From contig JAYFPY010000014.1 of NCBI GenBank assembly GCA_034927505.1, positions 124,001 to 188,000 on the forward strand: a DNA stretch of 64,000 nucleotides. Reading direction: 5' to 3'. Both the position numbers and the translations under genes were made by a program. Shown in pieces: positions 6,954 through 13,519 of this stretch (within the stretch, counting starts at the first letter, position 1; each line of letters begins with the position of its first letter). The notes under the pieces are model-generated. The model had not been told where the DNA came from. It saw only the letters and a list, made by a program, of their open reading frames with translations, and did no database searches. Source of the stretch: RUG100 sp034927505 (lineage in GTDB: Bacteria > Bacillota > Clostridia > Peptostreptococcales > Anaerovoracaceae).

Positions 6954-8453
6954 ATGAGCTGGACGATCCGTGTGAATTTCGGAGAGCTGTTTGAAATAGG
7001 CCGGCAATTTTATAAATATGGACAGGCGTTGGACCAAATGGAAAGCGCATTGGAAAATGCAGAGAAGATCCTGGCCGAAAACAGAGGCCTTGCTGCAGAA
7101 GCCATCATGATGGATACAAGCGGCATGAAAGAGAAAATCAGAAAATGCAAGAAGGAAGTCTCTGATGTACAGAATATAATAAAAGATTATGTGGGTGATA
7201 TGGAAGAAATACTCCATCCCAAGAATGAAAATGCTGAGATGCTGGTGGACAAAGCCGATATATGCGCTAATATCGAATCTATGAAAAATGTGGTGGATCA
7301 ATTGAATTTCACCACAATGAGCGTCGGTGGTCTATCAAGGCAGAGCAGCATGACCAGCCCAAGCGAAGTTGCGGCTATGGCAGCTAATGCTGAAAAGCTG
7401 TCAGAATTTATGGCAGAAGCGGCAAATACCCGATCCCGTATGGAGGGAAAAGGTCGCGACCTGGATGCAATATATAATAAAGTAAAACAGTTCGAAAACA
7501 AAGATGATGATTACGGCATGCGTGCAGGCCAGTTGTATGACAAGTATTCAAACGGTAAAGAGATAGCAAAAGACCAGTGGTCAGCCTTTTGGAGCAACAT
7601 CAAAGGGTCAGGCAAAGGTGTGCTTGACCTGGCAAAAGATACCGTGGTCGGTCTATGCAAACTGGTATATAATATAGGAAAAGCAGGCGTGGCTACGCAG
7701 ATGGTGGCCATATGCGGACTGACAGGAACGAAGCCCCCGGACTGGGTTTACAAAGAACTGGAAGGGATCGACCGGACAGCAAAGACATTATTGTATGACC
7801 CGATGCTTGCAGTCGAAGGAATGGCTCAGTCATCGAAAGATACCTATCAGAAGGAGGGCCTGGCCTACTGTATTGGGTATGTTGGTGGAGACGTAGCACT
7901 CAGTATCTTAGCTACCAAGGGTGTAAACAAGATTGGTAGCATAGGGAAAGTCGGGGCCAAACTGGAGGATATTGGAGATATCGGGAAAGCCGGCAGAGAA
8001 ATCGACAAAGCTAATTATGTTCCGGGAATAGGAAAATGGGAAGAAAGAGCAAATAAGCCCCTATATAACAAATACAAAGAAATATTTGACGACCCTAAGT
8101 TTTATAGACAAAAAGATGGAAATATCATATGGCCGCCAAATGATGGATTCAAATCAAAGCATTTGACCATAGCTAAGAAAGGCGATATCTATATCAGACG
8201 TGGGAGTAAAGACGGGAAATTCATGTCTTCTGAAGGAACATTGCCGGAGGAACTATCATTAGCGCCGCATACATTAGAAGAACCGGTTATATCATATAAA
8301 GTAGTTGAGCCGTTTGACAGGGTAAGTGGTAAGGCAGAAAGTTGGTTCAATCAGCCGGGAAATGGAGAGCAATTCTACGGAATAGATGAAAATGGCATTA
8401 AAAGAAATGTTCAATGGCTGATAAAAGAGAAGTATTTAAAAAGGATAAGATAG
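6954..8453 (+). CDS. Polymorphic toxin with C-terminal TNT (NAD+ glycohydrolase) domain
   Basis: 499 residues. Residues 1-200 are helical and polar, like the WXG/LXG-type N-terminal regions of type VII-secreted toxins (begins MSWTIRVNFGELFEIG). Residues 215-345 contain hydrophobic or Gly-rich stretches. The last 110 residues match the tuberculosis necrotizing toxin (TNT) family: WPPNDGF from residue 393, a RRGSKDGKFMSSEGTL strand, LPEELSLAPHT, and SWFNQPGNGEQF with Gln467. Known TNT domains hydrolyse NAD+. There is no signal peptide, so export by a type VII system encoded elsewhere is inferred. ATG follows AGGAGGATAGGCTA. Two small genes follow closely and are candidate immunity genes. Confidence 0.85.
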   Translation: MSWTIRVNFGELFEIGRQFYKYGQALDQMESALENAEKILAENRGLAAEAIMMDTSGMKEKIRKCKKEVSDVQNIIKDYVGDMEEILHPKNENAEMLVDKADICANIESMKNVVDQLNFTTMSVGGLSRQSSMTSPSEVAAMAANAEKLSEFMAEAANTRSRMEGKGRDLDAIYNKVKQFENKDDDYGMRAGQLYDKYSNGKEIAKDQWSAFWSNIKGSGKGVLDLAKDTVVGLCKLVYNIGKAGVATQMVAICGLTGTKPPDWVYKELEGIDRTAKTLLYDPMLAVEGMAQSSKDTYQKEGLAYCIGYVGGDVALSILATKGVNKIGSIGKVGAKLEDIGDIGKAGREIDKANYVPGIGKWEERANKPLYNKYKEIFDDPKFYRQKDGNIIWPPNDGFKSKHLTIAKKGDIYIRRGSKDGKFMSSEGTLPEELSLAPHTLEEPVISYKVVEPFDRVSGKAESWFNQPGNGEQFYGIDENGIKRNVQWLIKEKYLKRIR

Positions 8454-8465
8454 GAGAACAAGAAT

Positions 8466-9095
8466 ATGAAATACAAGAATAAATTCAAAAAAATGATAGC
8501 CGCAAAAGATAAACTCGTATTCAGACCGTTAAATCAAAATCAGTGTAATATATATTTCACAAATGACGACTTAATGGGTATAGAGCAGGAAGTGTATTAT
8601 GAATTTGATGATTTTGGAAATCACTTTGATGTATATACAGTAGAGAGAGGAAATAAAGAAATAACAGCAAGTTTCCAGAAAAGCAAATACGCATATCTCT
8701 ATATGGGTTTAATGATCAACGATGCTCTTGAGAGCGAGACGAATCCAATACCTGAGGAGATAGAAGAATTGGATGACGAAAACGAAAGTAATTATGAGGA
8801 ATTGGAACTATTGATTTCAAAGTACATAGATCCATCATTGTTTTCCGTTTTTGAATTAAAGAACAATTCCATCTGCCTGACTAAAGAGAATGGCCGATAT
8901 TCTATATCTTTTGTGGATTGGAGAGGAAATAAAAATATAATGAGTCGTAACAGGGAATGCTTTGGTATTGGATTACAGGTCGTTTGTAATTATGCGTGGA
9001 CGTATCAATATGTATTGGAACAGGTCAAAGGTTGGCATGTGAATCCGGATGATGATGAATATTTGTTTATCATAAAAAAACTATTAGGGCTTTAG
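8466..9095 (+). CDS. Candidate immunity protein for the TNT toxin
   Basis: 209 residues, acidic, no signal peptide or membrane helix. It starts 12 bp after the toxin stop. The family is not recognised by eye. The middle (about 95-120) is a Glu/Asp-rich segment and the C-terminal part has Trp-containing strands (SFVDWRGNKN, NYAWTYQYVLEQVKGWHV). Position immediately downstream of a polymorphic toxin, cytoplasmic character and low pI are what immunity proteins usually show. The AT-rich composition matches the toxin tail and differs from the flanking housekeeping genes. Confidence 0.6.
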   Translation: MKYKNKFKKMIAAKDKLVFRPLNQNQCNIYFTNDDLMGIEQEVYYEFDDFGNHFDVYTVERGNKEITASFQKSKYAYLYMGLMINDALESETNPIPEEIEELDDENESNYEELELLISKYIDPSLFSVFELKNNSICLTKENGRYSISFVDWRGNKNIMSRNRECFGIGLQVVCNYAWTYQYVLEQVKGWHVNPDDDEYLFIIKKLLGL

Positions 9096-9097
9096 AA

Positions 9098-9439
9098 ATG
9101 AATGGCATTAGTTGGAAGAAAAATATAATTAAAATCAACAATGAAGAAATGCCCTTGATGGCAGACGTTATTGAAGCACGAGAAATTAAAGGCATTGTGC
9201 TTGTTGTCACTACGCCGGAAGACAAAGTGTTGGACAATCTCTTTGGCATTTCAATCGAAACCGGGGATATCTGGAGAGTTCAAAAGTTACATGAAGTGTA
9301 TCCTGGCTTTTCCCAGACACCGTATGTGGGAGTGAGTATTAAAGATAATGAAGTTCTTGTGACAGATTTTTGTGGATGCCGATTCGTTGTTGATCTTATG
9401 GATGGAAAAATACTGAAACAGGCAAGGGAGACAAGGTGA
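9098..9439 (+). CDS. Small protein of the toxin operon, possible second immunity factor
   Basis: 113 residues, predicted mostly beta strand, starting 2 bp after the previous stop and so translationally linked. Contains ISIETGDIWRVQKL and VSIKDNEVLVTDFCGCRFVVDLMDGKIL, which read like two repeated blade-like beta units. No recognised domain. It may be an immunity protein for another toxin allele left by recombination, or an accessory partner of the 209-residue protein. Confidence 0.6.
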   Translation: MNGISWKKNIIKINNEEMPLMADVIEAREIKGIVLVVTTPEDKVLDNLFGISIETGDIWRVQKLHEVYPGFSQTPYVGVSIKDNEVLVTDFCGCRFVVDLMDGKILKQARETR

Positions 9440-9656
9440 GCATAGAGGGGGATTGATCCTTGAATAAGGGGGAATTTGATTGATGCTCTTGTAGATTATA
9501 GCAAAAAAATAGGCTCTATAATAAATGCTTTGGGTAGGAGGAATGAAAGTAGTTCAATACAGAACAACTTGGTATGGTAAAGCGAAATATACAGGGAAGA
9601 GTAAATCAACAACTACGTACAGATGTACAGTCGTAAATTAAAAGAAGGCTTAACAA
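9440..9656 (+). other. Decayed coding-like stretch in the toxin island
   Basis: No convincing gene. A 34-codon frame from TTG 9476 (after AAGGGGG) to TAA 9580 and an overlapping 38-codon frame from ATG 9526 to TAA look like pieces of one protein joined by a frameshift (...NNLVW / TTWYGKAKYTGKS...). Such debris downstream of toxin-immunity pairs often comes from displaced toxin cassettes; that origin is inference. Confidence 0.3.
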
Positions 9657-9827
9657 ATGAAAAAAGAAATGAAATCATATGCTATTACAAACATCATAAT
9701 AGCAATTGCTTTGTTCGTTTACTGTATAATAAAATTATACAGCGATACTATTGTGTTATATGGTGGCACATTGATTATTGCAATGATATCAATCAGACAA
9801 TTATATTTGTTAATGAAAACGAAATAA
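9657..9827 (+). CDS. Small two-helix membrane protein (56 aa)
   Basis: The frame ATG 9657 to TAA 9827 encodes MKKEMKSYAITN followed by two hydrophobic helices (about 10-26 and 33-45) and a short basic tail ending LMKTK. A weak AGAAGG lies 9 bases upstream of the start. It is AT-rich like the rest of the island and is followed by a terminator. The family is not recognised. It could be an immunity-type membrane peptide or simply decayed sequence. Confidence 0.4.
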   Translation: MKKEMKSYAITNIIIAIALFVYCIIKLYSDTIVLYGGTLIIAMISIRQLYLLMKTK

Positions 9828-9844
9828 TAAATTTGTATTGTGAG

Positions 9845-9872
9845 AAAGATCACTTTACGGCGGTCTTTTTCT
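9845..9872 (+). terminator. Terminator at the end of the toxin island
   Basis: AAAGATC (9845-9851) pairs with GGTCTTT (9862-9868, one G-U), followed by further T residues. Confidence 0.6.
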
Positions 9873-9960
9873 TGTATGTGAGAGCGTTTCAAAGATTGTG
9901 TAAACCCCCAAACTGATGTAGAATCACTACACAGTTCCAATAAGTCTTTTTAAATAATTA

Positions 9961-10193
9961 TTGATTTCGGTAGTGATAATTTCCATAATAAACGGTATAA
10001 TGTTATTCATAAGGGATACGCTGGAACACGGAAAAACCATCATCACACAGAATGATGTAAAACTTAAACCGGCAAGCATGATCATGCCGGATATCCTGAT
10101 AGAATACCGGAAGATGAGTATATTTCTCTTGTCGCCAAAACTATACGTGGATCCATGGCAGAACTTGGGCAGGATGAATCAATAATAAGATAA
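9961..10193 (+). pseudogene. Frameshifted gene remnant of unknown function
   Basis: A TTG-initiated frame reads ...MLFIRDTLEHGKTIITQNDVKL up to about 10065. A second frame, open from 10066 to TAA 10193, reads HAGYPDRIPEDEYISLVAKTI...ELGQDESIIR with good protein-like character. Joining them needs one frameshift. Neither piece has a good ribosome binding site and I do not recognise the family. Flanking sequence 9873-9960 contains nothing I can assign. Confidence 0.3.
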
Positions 10194-10216
10194 TATGAAC
10201 ATATATAGGAGGCACC

Positions 10217-10951
10217 ATGATATTTGAACAGAATTTTAGAGTCGGCATACAGGATGTAGGAAAAGACAACGAAATAACAAACAAAGCAATACTGGAAATG
10301 CTTACAAACATAACAAATTACCATGGCTACAGCATAGGACAGGGCACCGGGCATCTTTCCGAAAATCCTCTCGCATGGGTGGTGCTCAACTGGAAGCTGG
10401 AAGTATACAGCAGGCCGAAGGTATGCGAAGCCGTACTGATCAAAACCTGGGCGCGGGATTATTCAAGGGTCCATGCAGACCGGGATTTCGAAATGTGGAC
10501 AGAAGGAGGGGAGCTTGCTTTGAAAGCCACTTCCAGATGGGCCGCATTGAACCTGAAGACCGGAAGGATGGAAAGACTGACCGAGGAAATAATGGCACCC
10601 TACGGACCGGAGCCTGACCGGAGGAACTTCAACGATTTTCGCTTTAGAAAAATGAATGATAAGAAAACAGATGTCCTGGGCAGGGCGGAAGTCAAAGCAA
10701 ATAAATCTATGATCGATATCAACGATCATGTGCGCAATCCGGTGTACTTCGATATTGCGAGAGAAGTGATACCCGATGGGAATGACGAGATCCATTTCAA
10801 TGATGTAGAAGTGGCATACAAGACCGGGATCAGGCAGTATGAAACAGTGACGGTGGAATACAGCGAGCCCGAGGATAATAAATACCTGGTGCAGATCAAA
10901 GATGATGAAGGGCATCTTTATGCAGGCATAGTTGTGGGAGACAGTTACTGA
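10217..10951 (+). CDS. Acyl-ACP thioesterase (FatA/FatB-type double hotdog)
   Basis: 244 residues in the bacterial acyl-ACP thioesterase family: an N-terminal hotdog (about 1-135, MIFEQNFRVGIQDVGKDNEIT...NPLAWVVLNWKLEV) and a second one (about 150-240). The DINDHVRNPVYFDIARE segment holds the conserved Asn/His region of the active site. It releases fatty acids from acyl carrier protein in the cytoplasm. ATG 10217 has an AGGAGGCACC ribosome binding site. It stands alone between the toxin island and the rimP operon, which has its own promoter. Confidence 0.88.
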   Translation: MIFEQNFRVGIQDVGKDNEITNKAILEMLTNITNYHGYSIGQGTGHLSENPLAWVVLNWKLEVYSRPKVCEAVLIKTWARDYSRVHADRDFEMWTEGGELALKATSRWAALNLKTGRMERLTEEIMAPYGPEPDRRNFNDFRFRKMNDKKTDVLGRAEVKANKSMIDINDHVRNPVYFDIAREVIPDGNDEIHFNDVEVAYKTGIRQYETVTVEYSEPEDNKYLVQIKDDEGHLYAGIVVGDSY

Positions 10952-10976
10952 GGATTCGTATGGACAGTTTCAAACC

Positions 10977-11058
10977 TTGCAATGACTGGAAAAGTGTGCT
11001 ATTATAAAAAAAGTTGATTAAAGTAAGTTATTTCAGAGAGTGGACACAAGTCCACTCT
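10977..11058 (+). promoter_or_regulatory. rimP operon promoter and leader hairpin
   Basis: TTGCAA at 10977-10982, 17-bp spacer, TATTAT at 11000-11005. The leader carries a perfect 9-bp inverted repeat (AGAGTGGAC 11037-11045, loop ACAA, GTCCACTCT 11050-11058) and a T-rich run just before the rimP ribosome binding site. A hairpin of this form is common before rimP-nusA operons (the rimP-leader class) and is thought to regulate them. Confidence 0.65.
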
Positions 11059-11078
11059 TCTGTTTTGAGGAGAATGAA

Positions 11079-11558
11079 ATGGCAAAGAAAAAAATAAAAG
11101 ATATCGTTGCCGATATCCTCGGAGATTTTCTGGATGAGAACGGATACGAGCTGTACAATGTCGAGTTCGTAAAAGAGTCAAAAGACTGGTTTTTGAGGGT
11201 CTATATCGATAGATCCAATGGACATGGATCTGACTTTATAGGAACTGAAGACTGCGAAAAGGTCAGCAGATATCTCAGTGAAAAACTGGATGAGAAAGAC
11301 CCGATCGAACAGAACTATTATCTGGAAGTGTCATCGCCGGGGATGGACCGGGAACTGTTCACACCGGAGCATTATAAGAAATATGCAGGTCGCCCGGTGG
11401 ATGTGAAACTGTACAGGGCGATAGACGGAAATAAAGAATTGAGCGGTATCCTGACAGGTATAGAAAATGATGAGATACTAATAGAGGATTCAGAGGGAAG
11501 AGTTATAAAACTGCCGATAAACCAAGTTGCAAAGACAAAACTGGCAGTGATCATATAA
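11079..11558 (+). CDS. rimP: Ribosome maturation factor RimP
   Basis: 159 residues from ATG 11079, preferred because GAGGAG lies just upstream; the longer in-frame start at 11040 falls inside the leader hairpin. Shows the RimP core: GYELYNVEFVKESKDWFLRVYID, EDCEKVSRYLSEKLDE, YYLEVSSPGMDRELF and the SH3-like C-terminal part (SGILTGIENDEILIE). Needed for 30S subunit assembly. First gene of the long translation operon; nusA follows 15 bp later. Confidence 0.95.
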   Translation: MAKKKIKDIVADILGDFLDENGYELYNVEFVKESKDWFLRVYIDRSNGHGSDFIGTEDCEKVSRYLSEKLDEKDPIEQNYYLEVSSPGMDRELFTPEHYKKYAGRPVDVKLYRAIDGNKELSGILTGIENDEILIEDSEGRVIKLPINQVAKTKLAVII

Positions 11559-11573
11559 AAGGAGAAATCTAAA

Positions 11574-12938
11574 ATGAACAAAGAGTTTATTCAAGCAATA
11601 GACCAGCTTGAAAAAGAAAAAGGTATTTCAAAAGATCTGCTTTTTGAAGCGATCGAATCCGCACTGATTTCGGCGTACAAGAAGAACTATGGTTCGGAAG
11701 GAAATGTCGAGGTGAGGTTTGACAGAGAAGACGGGGACATCGATGTCATCACGAAACTGACAGTTGTCGATCCAGACGAGATCGAAGATGAGGGCAGAGA
11801 GATCACGATTGCAGATGCTCAGGATATAGATCCGGAATATGAGATCGGCGACACCGTTGAGTTTCAGGTAACGCCGAAGGATTTCGGACGTATTGCCGCG
11901 CAGACTGCAAAACAGGTAGTTGTGCAGAGGATACGGGAAGCTGAACGGGGCATGATCTTCGATGATTTCATAGACAAGATCGGAGATGTCCTCAACGGAA
12001 CAATACAGAGAAAAAGCGGCGACACCATATTCGTAAATATGGGAAAAACCGAAGGTATTCTGTCTGTTAAAGAACAGGTACACGGTGAACACTACAGTAT
12101 AAATGACAGGATCAAAGTATATGTCATGGATGTAAAAAATACGACCAAAGGGCCACAGGTATTTCTTTCCAGATCTCATCCGGGGCTGGTAAAAAGACTG
12201 TTTGAACTGGAAGTGCCTGAGATCGAAGACGGCATCGTTGAAATAAAGAGTATAGCCAGAGAAGCCGGGTCGAGGACTAAGATGGCTGTGTATACCGAAG
12301 ATGAAAACGTAGATCCGGTAGGAGCATGCGTAGGTGCAAGAGGAAACAGAGTGCAGAGCATCGTGGATGAGCTTTTCAATGAAAAGATAGACATCATCAC
12401 ATGGAGCGACGATCCTGTTGAACTGATCAGCAACGTGCTTTCACCGGCAAAGGTGGAACAGGTCAATATAGATGAAGAAGAAATGATCGCAACAGTGATC
12501 GTACCGGATTATCAGCTGTCTCTGGCAATCGGAAAATCAGGACAGAATGTAAGGTTAGCCGCAAAACTCTGCGGATGGAAAATAGATATAAAGAGTCACA
12601 GTCAGTATTTCGGAGATGACGAGGACGACGGCGAAGAGATACCGGACGAGGCAGAAGACATGATCGAAGATATCGAAGTCGAGGAAGAAGCCGGAGCCGA
12701 AGCTGCCGAGGAAGAAGTCGAAGCAGAAGTCGAAGAGATCGAATCCGAAGCGGAGACAGATGCCGAAACGGCTGATGAAGCAGAGGACGAAACAGAGGAA
12801 GAATTTGTAGAAACAGCTGAAGAACCTGAGGAAGACGGCGAAGAGATCCCGGAAAAAGCTGAAGAGATGATCGAAGCAGAAGTCGAGGAAGAGATCGCAG
12901 ACAGCGAAGAGGAAAAGGAAAAAAGTGAAGAGCAGTGA
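11574..12938 (+). CDS. nusA: Transcription termination/antitermination factor NusA with acidic tail
   Basis: 454 residues. The first ~345 are standard NusA: N-terminal RNAP-binding domain (1-125), S1 domain (about 135-200), then KH1/KH2 with GACVGARGNRVQSIVDEL and LAIGKSGQNVRLAAKLCGWKI. The last ~105 residues are an extremely acidic, low-complexity extension. It contains an internal repeat: DGEEIPDEAEDMIED near nucleotide 12630 and DGEEIPEKAEEMIEA near 12837. It binds RNA polymerase and nascent RNA. The stop overlaps the rnpM start by 14 bp. Confidence 0.95.
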   Translation: MNKEFIQAIDQLEKEKGISKDLLFEAIESALISAYKKNYGSEGNVEVRFDREDGDIDVITKLTVVDPDEIEDEGREITIADAQDIDPEYEIGDTVEFQVTPKDFGRIAAQTAKQVVVQRIREAERGMIFDDFIDKIGDVLNGTIQRKSGDTIFVNMGKTEGILSVKEQVHGEHYSINDRIKVYVMDVKNTTKGPQVFLSRSHPGLVKRLFELEVPEIEDGIVEIKSIAREAGSRTKMAVYTEDENVDPVGACVGARGNRVQSIVDELFNEKIDIITWSDDPVELISNVLSPAKVEQVNIDEEEMIATVIVPDYQLSLAIGKSGQNVRLAAKLCGWKIDIKSHSQYFGDDEDDGEEIPDEAEDMIEDIEVEEEAGAEAAEEEVEAEVEEIESEAETDAETADEAEDETEEEFVETAEEPEEDGEEIPEKAEEMIEAEVEEEIADSEEEKEKSEEQ

Positions 12939-13209
12939 AAAAAAGATCCCGATGCGCCGATGTGCAGGCTGTATGGAATCAAAGCCTAAAGGGGAGCTGA
13001 TCAGAATAGCATATCATGAAGGAGAACTGACACTGGATCTGACCGGAAAAGCCAAGGGCAGAGGAGTATATCTGTGTCCCGACCCAAAATGCCTTGAAAA
13101 AGCGAAAAAGAAAAATGCTCTTTCAAGAGGGCTGAGGGCAGATATCTCAAAAGAACAGACAGAAAAACTCTTTGAGGAAATAGAGGCATATGAAGAAAAA
13201 AACAGATAG
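12925..13209 (+). CDS. rnpM: YlxR/RnpM family RNA-binding protein (RNase P modulator)
   Basis: 94 residues from GTG 12925. Shows the family signature PMRRCAGCMESKPKGELIRIA and GRGVYLCPDPKCLEKAKKKNALSRGL. In Bacillus the homologue RnpM binds RNase P RNA and modulates its activity. The start overlaps the end of nusA by 14 bp and the stop overlaps the next gene by 20 bp, as in the usual nusA-ylxR-ylxQ-infB order. Confidence 0.92.
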   Translation: MKSSEKKIPMRRCAGCMESKPKGELIRIAYHEGELTLDLTGKAKGRGVYLCPDPKCLEKAKKKNALSRGLRADISKEQTEKLFEEIEAYEEKNR

Positions 13210-13519
13210 TTATCTGGGATTTGCCAAAAAGTCAGGAAATCTGGTGTCCGGCACAGGGACATGTAAAGTTATGGCCGACAGAGGTAAATTGAAACTATTG
13301 ATAATAGCAGAAGATATTGCTGAGGGCAGCATGGAAAAAATGAAAAAACTTGCTGCATCAGGAGATATTCCGTATCGCATATATGGACTTTCCGATCATC
13401 TGTCACAAGTGACAGGCATGCCCGGAAGAAGTGTATTCGGAATAACAGATAAACAATTCGCAGATATCGTTACGAAACAGATCGATACGGAACAGTCAAG
13501 TGAGAAGGAGGTGTTCTAA
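13190..13519 (+). CDS. ylxQ: L7Ae-family RNA-binding protein YlxQ
   Basis: 109 residues, ribosomal protein L7Ae/L30e/S12e fold (SYLGFAKKSGNLVSGTGTCKVMADRGKLKLLIIAEDIAEGS, then GRSVFGITDKQFADIV). Family members bind kink-turn RNA. ATG 13190 lies inside the end of rnpM, and its TAA shares an A with the infB ATG (13519), so translation is coupled to infB. Confidence 0.9.
   Translation: MKKKTDSYLGFAKKSGNLVSGTGTCKVMADRGKLKLLIIAEDIAEGSMEKMKKLAASGDIPYRIYGLSDHLSQVTGMPGRSVFGITDKQFADIVTKQIDTEQSSEKEVF

Noticed and set aside
9873..9920. IS256-type inverted repeat end (GAGAGCGTTT...TGTGTAAACCCCC)
   Set aside because: It resembles mutator-type IS ends only loosely, and no partner end or transposase was found.
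12602..12982. Ser-rich - strand ORF opposite the nusA tail
   Set aside because: Shadow of the acidic GAA/GAG codons; no start signal.
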